From Chryseobacterium lactis (GTDB lineage: Bacteria > Bacteroidota > Bacteroidia > Flavobacteriales > Weeksellaceae), in NCBI RefSeq assembly GCF_003815875.1, contig NZ_CP033924.1:1612001-1676000 (forward strand): a stretch of DNA of 64,000 nucleotides, given 5' to 3'. The notes beneath the pieces are model-generated. The model searched no databases and was not told the DNA's origin. It saw only the letters and a program-made list of their open reading frames with translations. The stretch's first letter is position 1. Each line of letters starts with the position of its first letter. Below are positions 43,563-52,335 of this stretch, piece by piece. A program made the translations under genes and the position numbers.

Positions 43563-43862
43563 TTAAGCTTCCGGAGGCGGAGAAAATATGGTAAGTAGGG
43601 GTGATAGATGAAAGGCATCATCTACCAGAACAAAAGACGCTCCCTGAAGATCAGGTTCCGAAAACTTTAGATAATCGAAGACATCCAAAGGTTTCGGAAG
43701 AGTCTTTTCGTAAACAATAAGTGAGGATGGGTGAGAATGTGGTTCTTCTTCGTTTACTATTATATTCGTTCTCAGAATATCCCAGCCTGCAACCGCAGCA
43801 ATGCTTGGCAGCGCTGTAAAATTCAGAAAAAACGTTAATACAATAATACTCCAGAATTTCAT
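43563..43862 (-). CDS. Small secreted protein downstream of carbonic anhydrase
   Basis: A 99-residue protein with a signal peptide ending near LPSIAAVAG. The mature part has no recognised domain: PHSHPSSLIVYEKTLP and a hydrophobic-acidic FVLVDDAFHLSPLLTIF. It begins 21 bases after the second carbonic anhydrase stop codon on the same strand, so it is probably its operon partner. It is short but has a good signal peptide; function unknown. Confidence 0.6.
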   Translation of the reverse strand: MKFWSIIVLTFFLNFTALPSIAAVAGWDILRTNIIVNEEEPHSHPSSLIVYEKTLPKPLDVFDYLKFSEPDLQGASFVLVDDAFHLSPLLTIFSPPPEA

Positions 43863-43883
43863 TTTACATTCTTTTTAGAAAAA

Positions 43884-44552
43884 CTATTTTGTCTTTCTGC
43901 TCATTACCCAATCAGAACTTGTAAGGTTATAAATTTTCTGGATGTCTTTTAAGGTTTTCTCAAAATCAATTTCCAGATCGATAATCTTACCTGTTCTAAG
44001 GTCAAATACCCAGCCGTGTACAATAGGTTGCTCTTCTAAGATATATCTTTCCTGTACACAAGCCATTTTAATTACGTTGATGCACTGCTCCTGAACATTA
44101 AGTTCTACAAGTCTGTCATAACGTTTGTCCTCATCTTCAATAGAATCAAGTTCAGCCTGGTGCAATCTGTAAACATCACGAATGTTTCTCAGCCATGGAT
44201 TCAATAATCCTAAATCCTGAGGAGTCATCGCTGCTTTTACACCACCGCAGTTGTAATGTCCGCATACGATAATGTGCTTTACCTTCAGATGTTCTACGGC
44301 GTATTGAATGACAGCTGTGGAACTCATGTCTAAAGTATTGACAACATTAGCGATGTTTCTGTGAACAAAAACCTCTCCCGGTTTTGCACCCATTAATTCT
44401 TCCGCTGTCGCTCTGCTATCTGAACATCCGATATATAAATAGTCAGGATGCTGAGTTTTTGCCAGCTCATGGAAGAATTCAGGATCTTCTGAAACTTTAG
44501 ATTCTACCCATTTTCTATTGTTTTCAAAAATAACTTCGTACGATTGTGACAT
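43884..44552 (-). CDS. can: Beta-carbonic anhydrase (Can type)
   Basis: A 222-residue beta-carbonic anhydrase of the plant-type/Can group: Cys43-x-Asp45-x-Arg47 in IGCSDSR, RNIANVV, and His99-x-x-Cys102 in CGHYNCGGVKAAM, with the later GWVFDLRTGKI. It supplies bicarbonate for carboxylases in the cytoplasm. The sequence is quite different from the anhydrase at 41131. It is followed by the small secreted protein gene. Symbol by similarity to E. coli Can. Confidence 0.94.
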   Translation of the reverse strand: MSQSYEVIFENNRKWVESKVSEDPEFFHELAKTQHPDYLYIGCSDSRATAEELMGAKPGEVFVHRNIANVVNTLDMSSTAVIQYAVEHLKVKHIIVCGHYNCGGVKAAMTPQDLGLLNPWLRNIRDVYRLHQAELDSIEDEDKRYDRLVELNVQEQCINVIKMACVQERYILEEQPIVHGWVFDLRTGKIIDLEIDFEKTLKDIQKIYNLTSSDWVMSRKTK

Positions 44553-44885
44553 AATTTTAAATTTTTTAAGGTCTATAATTATTTGTTTCGTTTAAATTAT
44601 TTTCAAAATCAATAGATTAAATCAATAATTGTGCAAAAATATACTTTTTGCCGAAGAATTAATCACCTTTAACAAAGTTTAATATTAAAATATGCTTAAA
44701 ATCATATCTAATATGCCGGTATACTTTGCCTTAGCGAAAATCTTTACCGTTCAATAATCCAAACGTTTAAAAAAACTAAGATAAAAATACAAAGTAAAAA
44801 TTAGAATTTATCATTTGAAAATTAAAATATTCTTAATTTTTAAAATAAAAAACAGCCTTTAAGAAAGCAGCCAGTTTTTAAAATA
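44553..44885. other. AT-rich intergenic region upstream of the Can-type anhydrase gene
   Basis: 333 bases without a gene. It holds a TAnnTTTG box at 44634-44641 for the minus-strand anhydrase gene and a weak hairpin near 44849-44877 that may end the glycan-locus transcript. I see nothing else, no coding frame and no repeat. Confidence 0.5.
44634..44641 (-). promoter_or_regulatory. TAnnTTTG -7 box for the Can-type anhydrase gene
   Basis: TATTTTTG on the minus strand, 81 bases before the ATG at 44552. Consensus match only. Confidence 0.35.
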
Positions 44886-45440
44886 TCAAACTTTATTGTT
44901 GATGTAGCCTTTTGTAGCGTCCTCAGCCGCATAAATCTTTCCGGGGTTTCCCATAACAACTGAATCTCCGGGAACGTCAAAATTCACATAAGCATTGGGC
45001 GCAATCAGTACGTTGTTTCCAATATTGACATTTCCTACAATGACAGCGTTCGGGCCAATCCAGACTTCATCACCAATGACAGGGAAGCCTTCGTTTTTTC
45101 CGCGGTTCTGCTGGCCTATCGTTACTCCTTGAGCAATATTGCAGTTTTTCCCGATTTTGGCTTTGGGATTGATGACCAATGCTCCCCAGTGTCCAAGATA
45201 AAAGCCTTCTCCGATCTCGGTTTCAGGGTAAATCTGAAAGCCATATTTAATCTGATGATGTCTTAAAACAAATCTCCAAAACAGACCTGGAATAGATTTT
45301 TTCCTGTATTGCTGAGCTTTTCTGAGAAGATAAATATAATGAAGATTGGGATTGATACACTTCGTCCAAATCTCAAATGTAGAAAGCCACTGGCCGCTTT
45401 CCCGGTAAAAATCTTTCTGTATTGATGTATAATCTGGCAT
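44886..45440 (-). CDS. Hexapeptide-repeat O-acetyltransferase (serine acetyltransferase-like)
   Basis: A 184-residue left-handed beta-helix acyltransferase. The hexapeptide repeats run from about residue 75: YPETEIGEGFYLGHWGALVI, IGKNCNIAQGVTIGQQNRG, VIGDEVWIGPNAVIVGNVNIG and VVMGNPGKIYA, with the catalytic His in YLGHWG. Its N-terminal helical part and family style are like CysE/WcaB proteins that acetylate a sugar or serine. It is the last gene of a three-gene minus-strand block with a GT4 and another hexapeptide transferase, so a glycan acetyltransferase is the likely role. Confidence 0.82.
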   Translation of the reverse strand: MPDYTSIQKDFYRESGQWLSTFEIWTKCINPNLHYIYLLRKAQQYRKKSIPGLFWRFVLRHHQIKYGFQIYPETEIGEGFYLGHWGALVINPKAKIGKNCNIAQGVTIGQQNRGKNEGFPVIGDEVWIGPNAVIVGNVNIGNNVLIAPNAYVNFDVPGDSVVMGNPGKIYAAEDATKGYINNKV

Positions 45441-45451
45441 AACAGAGTTTT

Positions 45452-46603
45452 TTATAATTCATCAATGATTTCCTGAAGCTTTGCTACTGATTTCTGAAGC
45501 ACAAAAGGAAGATCCGTATTCGCTATTTCTTTTTCATATTGTAAGGGAAGTTCTTTATCTGTAAGGAATTTTTTCATTCCTTCATAAATTCCATCCTCCG
45601 AATTAGGAGTGATCAATCCTAGTTTCCCGTCCTGTAGAAGATCTTTAATTCCGGAAACATCGGTGGAAACAACCGGCTTATTCAGGATAAGTGCTTCTGC
45701 AATAATGGTAGGGAAACCTTCGTGTCTTGACGACATCACATAAAAATCCGATTTTTTCAGATAAGGGTAAGGATTGCTCCTGAATCCTAACATTTTTACT
45801 GTTTCCTGTAATTTAAGATCATTAAGTTTGGATTGAATATTTTCAAGATCAAAGCCATCACCGATAATAATGATCTGATGTTTCAGGCCTTCATCTATTA
45901 GTTTTTTATGGACATCGAGAAGTCTGTCGTACCCTTTTTGAGGATATACCGTGCCTATTGTAATAAAGGTAGGCAGGTCATTTGAAAAAGGAAAGTCATC
46001 AACCGGAACGTTGGCCTTCTTAAGAGTGTCCTCTTTATCTATAGGATTGAATATTTTAACAACCGCTTGTTTTTCCTTTTCATTTTTTGCCAGCTTCTGC
46101 ATTTCTTCCTTCAGTTTGTTTGAAATAACAAGAATTCTGTCAAAATTGAACATTTGTCTGATGATATCCGGAGTATATTCTTTCAGATTAAAAATATCAT
46201 TCTGAATCCAGATGATCTTTTTTGAATCTTTCTGCGGACTGGATAAAAGTTCTTTATACATCCCGTGGATGGCCGCAATTTCTACGTCATACTTCTTGTT
46301 TTTTAAAACAAAGGTATAGAGCAAAGACGGAAACCACAGAAACATTTTCTGATAAAGCACTCTGAAAGCTTTTACGGGAATCTCGTGAGGCTTATTGGTG
46401 GTAATCATTTCACCTTTCACAAGATAGTAGAGATTAACCCATGACGGTACTTCTTTGATATACATTCCTGTATAAAGATTAATAAGTAAATCAATTTCGT
46501 ATTTGTCTTCGGGTAAGTTTTTTAGAAAATTAATCAAAACTTTTTCAGCTCCTCCGTGTCGCAGGGAGCCGATTCTGATGAGGATTTTCTTTTTTTCAGT
46601 CAT
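45452..46603 (-). CDS. Glycosyltransferase family 4
   Basis: A 383-residue GT-B fold enzyme that moves a sugar from a nucleotide-sugar donor. Motifs are RIGSLRHGGAEKVLINFL at the N-terminus, FITIGTVYPQKGYDRLL, and the donor-binding SSRHEGFPTIIAEALIL with KPVVSTDVSGIKDLL. It starts directly after the stop codon of the upstream hexapeptide transferase with no gap and precedes the O-acetyltransferase by 11 bases. It is related to the GT4 at 49202. Acceptor and sugar unknown. Confidence 0.9.
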   Translation of the reverse strand: MTEKKKILIRIGSLRHGGAEKVLINFLKNLPEDKYEIDLLINLYTGMYIKEVPSWVNLYYLVKGEMITTNKPHEIPVKAFRVLYQKMFLWFPSLLYTFVLKNKKYDVEIAAIHGMYKELLSSPQKDSKKIIWIQNDIFNLKEYTPDIIRQMFNFDRILVISNKLKEEMQKLAKNEKEKQAVVKIFNPIDKEDTLKKANVPVDDFPFSNDLPTFITIGTVYPQKGYDRLLDVHKKLIDEGLKHQIIIIGDGFDLENIQSKLNDLKLQETVKMLGFRSNPYPYLKKSDFYVMSSRHEGFPTIIAEALILNKPVVSTDVSGIKDLLQDGKLGLITPNSEDGIYEGMKKFLTDKELPLQYEKEIANTDLPFVLQKSVAKLQEIIDEL

Positions 46604-47167
46604 TTATTTTTTTACAGGTTTATAGGTAAAAGGAAGATTTTGCTTAATGTAAGCTTCAAGTTTTGCTCTTTCAGGTTCAAGCTCCCTTGGATACATGGTG
46701 TTGTTTCTTAAGGCTTTATCTCCGTATTCCTCAATTGTACAGATGAATTTTGCCGGAATACCTGCATACACTGTGCCATCAGGCATGGAAGACGTCAGAA
46801 TAGAACCTGCTCCCAGAACGCAGTTGTTACCGACTTCTACCCCGAGCATAATGATGGTATCTGCACCAATAAAGCATTGTTTCCCAATTTTTATTCGTCC
46901 AAAAGCTCGTACATCCTTATATTTTTCAAAAAAATGAAGGGCATTATATCCTCCGTCATGATTAATAAATCTTACGTTGTTGGATAGAGTGGTTTCATCT
47001 CCTATTTCAATGAGAAAAGGTTCTGTGCCCAATTCCGGAACTTCTACAAAGCGAACATTTTTTCCTACCTTTAACCCTTTAGCAATACAAATTTTGAGGT
47101 AAATTTGCTTAATGAGATATTGGTAGGTGGTATGAATTTTTAATATGATACGATATAAGAATATCAT
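46604..47167 (-). CDS. Hexapeptide-repeat acyltransferase
   Basis: A 187-residue beta-helix acyltransferase: EIGDETTLSNNVRFINHDGG, FGRIKIGKQCFIGADTIIMLG, VEVGNNCVLGAGSILTS and GTVYAGIPAKFI, with a likely catalytic His in INHDGG. It resembles the sugar O- or N-acyltransferases of capsule and O-antigen loci. It is the first gene of the minus-strand block and is divergent from the ketoacyl synthase III/ACP/reductase genes, so it could use the acyl group they make; that link is inference. Confidence 0.82.
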   Translation of the reverse strand: MIFLYRIILKIHTTYQYLIKQIYLKICIAKGLKVGKNVRFVEVPELGTEPFLIEIGDETTLSNNVRFINHDGGYNALHFFEKYKDVRAFGRIKIGKQCFIGADTIIMLGVEVGNNCVLGAGSILTSSMPDGTVYAGIPAKFICTIEEYGDKALRNNTMYPRELEPERAKLEAYIKQNLPFTYKPVKK

Positions 47168-47173
47168 TATTCT

Positions 47174-47181
47174 AAATTTGT
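47174..47181 (+). promoter_or_regulatory. TAnnTTTG -7 box for the KAS III operon
   Basis: TAAATTTG, 25 bases before the ATG at 47207, in the 39-base gap between divergent genes. Consensus match only. Confidence 0.4.
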
Positions 47182-47206
47182 TTCTTCTACAAAGAAAAGA
47201 ATTTAT

Positions 47207-48181
47207 ATGATAAAAGTTTCTAAAATAGAATATTATTTGCCCGAATCTGTTCTGACCAATACGGATTTAGAAAAAGAGTTTCCGGAGTGGAGTTCTGAGA
47301 GAATAAAAGAAAAAATAGGAATTACCCAACGCCATATCTCTTCAGAAAATGAAACAGTATTGGACCTTGCGATAAAATCTTCCGAGAAGCTTTTTGAAAA
47401 TTACGAGAGGAATAATATTGATTTTATTTTATTCTGTACCCAAAGTCCGGATTATTTTCTTCCCACTACAGCATGTATTCTTCAGGATAAACTGGGGCTA
47501 AGGAAGAATATAGGAGCCATGGATTTCAATCTGGGATGTTCCGGATTCGTTTATGGCCTGGCATTTGCCAAAGGTTTGGTAGCTGCAGGAATTGCCCAGA
47601 GCATTTTGCTGGTGACTTCAGAAACCTATACCAAACATATTAATCCGAAAGATAAAGGAAACCGCAGTATTTTCGGGGATGCATCAGCTTCTGCAATTAT
47701 TGAAAAAGTTGAAAATGCGGGAGATTATAAGTTTTGTTTGGGAACTGACGGGAGTGGAGCTGAAAATCTTATTGTGAAAAAAGGAGCTTTCAGAACTGAT
47801 TTTGAATTGAATCCGGAAAATGAGTTTAACCCGGAAAACCTGTATATGAACGGTCCTGAAATTTTTAATTTCACGATTGAAAATATACCGGGACTGGTCA
47901 AAGAAACAATGGAAGTGAACGGGCTGACCATGGAAGATATAGATTATTTTGTTTTTCATCAGGCCAATTCGTTTATGCTGAATTATTTAAGAAAAAAGAT
48001 AAGGATACCGGCTGAAAAATTCTATATTGATATGGAAAAGACCGGGAACACTGTTTCAGCAACAATTCCGATTGCATTGAAAAATATGATGGATAAAGGA
48101 TTGCTGAAAGAAGGAAATAAAATTTTGCTGGCAGGTTTTGGAGTAGGATATTCCTGGGGCGCAACAATACTGGAAATTTAA
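47207..48181 (+). CDS. 3-oxoacyl-ACP synthase III (FabH-like)
   Basis: A 324-residue condensing enzyme. The catalytic triad is in place: Cys111 in FNLGCSGFVYG, His251 in VFHQANSF and Asn281 in TGNTVSATIP. Such enzymes join an acyl-CoA to malonyl-ACP. In a glycan locus, followed by a dedicated ACP and an SDR reductase, it more probably builds a short (hydroxy)acyl group for sugar decoration than it serves bulk fatty acid synthesis. First gene of a three-gene operon. Confidence 0.9.
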   Translation: MIKVSKIEYYLPESVLTNTDLEKEFPEWSSERIKEKIGITQRHISSENETVLDLAIKSSEKLFENYERNNIDFILFCTQSPDYFLPTTACILQDKLGLRKNIGAMDFNLGCSGFVYGLAFAKGLVAAGIAQSILLVTSETYTKHINPKDKGNRSIFGDASASAIIEKVENAGDYKFCLGTDGSGAENLIVKKGAFRTDFELNPENEFNPENLYMNGPEIFNFTIENIPGLVKETMEVNGLTMEDIDYFVFHQANSFMLNYLRKKIRIPAEKFYIDMEKTGNTVSATIPIALKNMMDKGLLKEGNKILLAGFGVGYSWGATILEI

Positions 48182-48209
48182 TTGAGTACTATCATCAAAT
48201 AAAAAATAT

Positions 48210-48443
48210 ATGAAGACATCGGTTTTTTTAGAAAAATTACAAGAAGAATTAGAAGAGGAACAAAGCCTTACAGTGGATACCAATCTGAAAGAATTAGAAA
48301 GCTATGATTCGATCAGTTTGCTTTCTATCATTGCTTTTGTGGATGAAAACTTTGAGAAAACAGTCGATACAAAAGATTTCAAAGATGTAGAGACCGTGTC
48401 TGATCTTATGAATATTATTGGTAAAGAAAATTTCGAAGATTAA
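48210..48443 (+). CDS. Acyl carrier protein
   Basis: A 77-residue acidic four-helix protein with the phosphopantetheine site at Ser34 in SYDSISLLSIIAFVDE. The motif is DSI, not the DSL of housekeeping AcpP, as often seen in dedicated carrier proteins. It starts 28 bases after the ketoacyl synthase gene, and its stop overlaps the reductase start in TAATG. It would carry the acyl chain between the two enzymes. Confidence 0.88.
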   Translation: MKTSVFLEKLQEELEEEQSLTVDTNLKELESYDSISLLSIIAFVDENFEKTVDTKDFKDVETVSDLMNIIGKENFED

Positions 48444-49201
48444 TGAATCCGTTTTCATTAAAAGATAAAATCATTCTAATTACAGGGGCTTCTTCCGGAA
48501 TCGGGAGAAGCTGTTCAGTAGAATGCAGCAAAAGTGGAGCAGGGCTTATCCTGATTGCAAGAAATAAAGAAGAGCTGAATACAACGGTTTCTATGCTGGC
48601 TCCGGGCACAAAAGTTGAAACCATTATTGCTGACCTTACTCAATGTGAAAACCTTGAAGAGCTTATTGCTGAAAAGGTCATGGTAATGGGGAAGATTTCA
48701 GGTTTTATTCATTGTGCAGGTGTTGAAAAAACACTTCCATTAAAAAAACACACTCCCAAATTATATCACGACATTTTTGCTGTGAATGTGATTGCCGGGT
48801 TTGAAATCGCTAAAATTCTTTCGCTCAAAAAGTATAAAGCCGAAGCTTCCAGCTTTGTATTTATTTCCTCTGTAGCAGGAATGGTTGGTGAGATAGGAAA
48901 GGCCGCCTATTCATCAAGTAAGGGAGCTGTCATTTCAGGAGCCCGTTCCATGGCGATGGAACTTTCCAGAAGTAATGTTCGGGTCAACAGCATCAGTCCG
49001 GCTATGGTAAATACTCCGATTCTGGAGAAAATGTTTGCCGGTATAGGAGAAGAAGCTGCTGAAGAAATCCTTAAAAGGCACCCGCTGGGAATTGGAAGAC
49101 CTGAAGATGTAGCCAATGCCTGTATCTTCCTGCTTTCTGACGCAGCTGCCTGGATTACCGGTTCTAATCTTGTGGTAGACGGTGGATATTCCGCTCAATA
49201 A
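48443..49201 (+). CDS. SDR-family 3-oxoacyl-ACP reductase-like
   Basis: A 252-residue short-chain dehydrogenase of the FabG type: NADPH site LITGASSGIGRS, HCAGVEKTLPL, catalytic Ser before GMVGEIGKAAYSSSKGAV with Tyr and Lys, NSISPAMVNTPIL and the C-terminal WITGSNLVVDGGYS. It would reduce a 3-oxoacyl-ACP to the 3-hydroxy form. It overlaps the ACP gene by one base. It meets the convergent GT4 gene with no bases between the stop codons. Confidence 0.9.
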   Translation: MNPFSLKDKIILITGASSGIGRSCSVECSKSGAGLILIARNKEELNTTVSMLAPGTKVETIIADLTQCENLEELIAEKVMVMGKISGFIHCAGVEKTLPLKKHTPKLYHDIFAVNVIAGFEIAKILSLKKYKAEASSFVFISSVAGMVGEIGKAAYSSSKGAVISGARSMAMELSRSNVRVNSISPAMVNTPILEKMFAGIGEEAAEEILKRHPLGIGRPEDVANACIFLLSDAAAWITGSNLVVDGGYSAQ

Positions 49202-50362
49202 TTATTGAATGTAAAGGGTCTCAATAATCTCTTCAACGGCATTGAAGATTTTCTGATTATCAAATTGATCTTCAATAGTTTCAAGATTTTTTCTGATGGT
49301 ATTAATAAGCTCGGTATCTGTCAGAAATGTTTTCATGGCTTCATACATTTCGTTGGTGTCATAATTGATAAGGTAACCGGTTTCGCGATCTTTGATCATC
49401 ACTCCTACATCTCCGGTATCAGTTGCAATAATGGGTTTCTGAAGAATTAATGCTTCGGCAATCACCAAAGGCCATGCCTCGGATTCAGACGAAAGAATGA
49501 AGTAGTCCGCATTTTTAATGTAAGGATAGGGATTCATTCTGTTTCCAGTTAAAATAAAACTTTCCTGGACATTGTTAGCCTGGATTTGCTCTGTAAGATT
49601 TTTCATTTCCTCGCCATTTCCTATAACGACAACACTGTGTTGAAAACCTTCATCGATAAGCTTTTTATGGGCATCAATAAGTTTATGATAGCCTTTTCTG
49701 CTGTGAAGACGACCTACGGACACAAAAACCGGTCCTTGGGGAAGAGGTTCTATTTTTTCTTCTGCCTTTTTTTTAATTTCTTCAATAGGAATGGCATTGA
49801 TTACAACACTCTCGGCCGGATATTGTAAATCCGGGTAATGCAGATGCATCAGGTCTTTGATTTTTTGAGAGCAGTAGATCATATGGTCAAACTGAGGGAA
49901 ATTTTTTAAAATGTCCGGAACCAAAGGCTGCATGGCAGGAATATTGATTTCGGAATGAAACCATCCTATTTTTTTCGACACTCCATTGCTGGAATTGATG
50001 ACTGACGAAAATGTAGTATATGAAGGAGCTATTTCAATATCAAACTTTTTGTTACCTAAGATATGATCAGAGACTTTATGATTTTTCAGTGCACTTGCCA
50101 GTTTCATTCTCCTGCGAAGGAGCTGAAGTTTATGAATCAGTGGATTTTGAGAAAAATTCTCTTTACCTTCAGTAAGGTATACCTTTTTTACATGATGTGG
50201 AAACTCGTTTCGAAGCTCACCCTGATTCAGATTAAGACATACCGTAATATCAAATCTATCAGGGTTCAGATTATTGAGCATGCTTAATATCACTTTCTCC
50301 ACACCGCCCATTTCCATAGAACGGTGCCTGAACAACACCTTTATTTTCTTATTTTCTGACAT
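49202..50362 (-). CDS. Glycosyltransferase family 4
   Basis: A 386-residue GT-B enzyme like the one at 45452: LFRHRSMEMGGVEKVILSML, FVSVGRLHSRKGYHKLIDAHKK without the longer run, and the donor motif SSESEAWPLVIAEALIL with KPIIATDTGDVGVM. Its ATG overlaps the stop of the upstream GT2 gene in TAATG, so the two are translated together. Sugar and linkage unknown. Confidence 0.9.
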   Translation of the reverse strand: MSENKKIKVLFRHRSMEMGGVEKVILSMLNNLNPDRFDITVCLNLNQGELRNEFPHHVKKVYLTEGKENFSQNPLIHKLQLLRRRMKLASALKNHKVSDHILGNKKFDIEIAPSYTTFSSVINSSNGVSKKIGWFHSEINIPAMQPLVPDILKNFPQFDHMIYCSQKIKDLMHLHYPDLQYPAESVVINAIPIEEIKKKAEEKIEPLPQGPVFVSVGRLHSRKGYHKLIDAHKKLIDEGFQHSVVVIGNGEEMKNLTEQIQANNVQESFILTGNRMNPYPYIKNADYFILSSESEAWPLVIAEALILQKPIIATDTGDVGVMIKDRETGYLINYDTNEMYEAMKTFLTDTELINTIRKNLETIEDQFDNQKIFNAVEEIIETLYIQ

Positions 50363-51201
50363 TATCTGAAAAGTTTTTGTAGTGTAATGGCTATTTTTTT
50401 CTTAATCCTGTACCATATCCCGTTTTGATACTCAAGAAGTGCAAAAATCTCCTTGTGATTTGAATACGTTTCAGGAATCTTTTTTCCATTAATGGTGGTA
50501 AGCTTTCTTCTCTTCATGGTGCTGAAAACAACCTGTGCAAAGTAATCATACGATTTTCCTTTGTTATTGTTTTGAGAAATTCCTCCTGCGTGAGCCCGGT
50601 AATAATAGTTGGTTTCGTTGATAAAATGGACATCTCCTTTTTCATACATTTTTAAATACAGATCCTGATCTTCAGCAATCCTTAATTCAGGATTCATCTT
50701 TTCTGTCTGCAGATATACATCCTTTCTAAATGTTGTAAAGTGACCGATCTGAATAGGATAGTTGAAAAAGTAGGGATCTCTGTTTCGTACCTGCATTGCC
50801 GATTTAAACGGAGCAATAGGGGTAAGTTTTTTATCACAGGCCATAAATCTTGAATAGGCCAGAACGACTTTCTTTTTGTGTTTAAAAAGATTCATTGCCG
50901 ATTCGATAGCTGTAGGAAGGATAGCATCATCCGGATCCACAAAACCACATATTTCTCCGTTGGCTAGCTCTATAAGCCTGCTTTTGGTAACACCTACGCC
51001 GCTATTTTTTTCATTTTCAAAAAATTTAAACCGATCGTCACCTGCGATGATAGATTTTACCATCTCTCTTTCATTTTCTGAAGAAGCGTCATCCACAATA
51101 ATAGCTTCCCAGTCAGGATAAGTCTGGCTGAGTAAGGAATCATAGCAGTCCTTAAACAAAATTGCATTGTTGTAATGGGCAATAAGTACAGAAAATTTCA
51201 T
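50362..51201 (-). CDS. Glycosyltransferase family 2
   Basis: A 279-residue GT-A enzyme: SVLIAHYNNAILFKDCYDSLL, IIVDDASSENE and the metal-binding GFVDPDDAILP (DxD-like DPDD), later AEDQDLYLKMY. It adds one sugar in the surface-glycan pathway at the inner face of the membrane. It is the first gene of a two-gene minus-strand block with the GT4 at 49202. The 283 bases upstream, toward the divergent methyltransferase gene, hold no other gene. Confidence 0.9.
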   Translation of the reverse strand: MKFSVLIAHYNNAILFKDCYDSLLSQTYPDWEAIIVDDASSENEREMVKSIIAGDDRFKFFENEKNSGVGVTKSRLIELANGEICGFVDPDDAILPTAIESAMNLFKHKKKVVLAYSRFMACDKKLTPIAPFKSAMQVRNRDPYFFNYPIQIGHFTTFRKDVYLQTEKMNPELRIAEDQDLYLKMYEKGDVHFINETNYYYRAHAGGISQNNNKGKSYDYFAQVVFSTMKRRKLTTINGKKIPETYSNHKEIFALLEYQNGIWYRIKKKIAITLQKLFR

Positions 51202-51457
51202 ATTAATGTAAAAGAGTATTGAACGTTAATTCCTGTCTGAGAGCATGGTGATTAGCAGAAAACTTTACGCCTGCAATCGATACTTTAAGATTTCCTGGTA
51301 TATGTTTCAGTGAGACAGTTGAGCAAAAACTGTTCCTGAAAAAAAAGAGTACTGACGATAACGGTGCTTTTTTCATAGCGGGATTCGGCCAAAATTTTTT
51401 TTTTCATTTGAGTAAGACAAATATAATCTGTTTTTAGATAAATGTAAAAAAAATCTT

Positions 51458-51465
51458 TATTTTTG
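51458..51465 (+). promoter_or_regulatory. TAnnTTTG -7 box for the methyltransferase gene
   Basis: TATTTTTG, 19 bases before the GTG start at 51485. The same octamer and a similar leader recur at 53372. Confidence 0.42.
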
Positions 51466-51484
51466 CTCTATTAAAGGCAACACA

Positions 51485-52255
51485 GTGAGCGAAATAACAA
51501 GAGTTCTCAAAACATTTATAGGGTATCTGAAAAGACCCGACCTATATCCGGAACTAGGCCGGAAAATTATTAAAAATACTGTCAACAGAGGCAATGCCTT
51601 TAAAGGAAAGGAAAAAACACATTCCTGGGCAGCTGAACGGGCAATATCACAACAAGAAGCGGTTTCAAAACTTTTTGGAGTTGAAACAGAGGCTTTCCGA
51701 AAAGATTATCAGGAAATTTTAGCAAATGCAGCTCAAAAAGAAAAGGATTGCCCGGTAAAAATGGGTGGCCCCGGTGCTTTGGAGCTGATCTACTATGCCT
51801 GTGAGTTTGCCAATGCAAAACATGTTGTGGAAACAGGAGTTGCCTATGGATGGTCTTCCCTGGCAACGTTGATATCATTGATCAAAAGAAACGGAACGTT
51901 GTATAGCTCAGATATGCCGTATCTGGCACAAGATGGTGATCAGTATGTAGGATATGTAGTTCCTGAACATCTTAGAAACAACTGGAAATTATTCCGTTTT
52001 GCAGATAAGGAATCACTGCCAAAAATCTTTGCTGAAAATGCGGTTTTTGATGTTTTACACTATGATTCTGACAAGAGTTATAATGGCAGGATATGGGCAT
52101 ATGATGAGTTGTATAAGCATTTAAGAAAAGGAGGTGTTTTCATTAGTGACGATATCGGGGACAATTCTGCTTACCAGGATTTCTGTGAGAAAAACAAGAT
52201 CGAGACCACAGTAGTAGAGTACGAAGGGAAATATATTGGTGTTTTTATTAAGTAG
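51485..52255 (+). CDS. Class I SAM-dependent methyltransferase
   Basis: A 256-residue protein with the Methyltransf_24/cephalosporin-hydroxylase-like Rossmann pattern: AKHVVETGVAYGWSSLATL (SAM-binding GxAxGxS), GTLYSSDMPY, FDVLHYDSDKSYNGR and GGVFISDDIGDNSAY. The start is GTG; no ATG lies near enough to replace it, and the GTG follows a -7 box at suitable distance. In this locus a sugar or lipid methylation is likely. Substrate unknown. Confidence 0.82.
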   Translation: MSEITRVLKTFIGYLKRPDLYPELGRKIIKNTVNRGNAFKGKEKTHSWAAERAISQQEAVSKLFGVETEAFRKDYQEILANAAQKEKDCPVKMGGPGALELIYYACEFANAKHVVETGVAYGWSSLATLISLIKRNGTLYSSDMPYLAQDGDQYVGYVVPEHLRNNWKLFRFADKESLPKIFAENAVFDVLHYDSDKSYNGRIWAYDELYKHLRKGGVFISDDIGDNSAYQDFCEKNKIETTVVEYEGKYIGVFIK

Positions 52256-52335
52256 GAATCGTTTAAATGCTTGTTGACGTGATCCGGATGAAAAATGTTT
52301 ATATAACTTATAACACAGCTGTTTAAACAGTTTAT

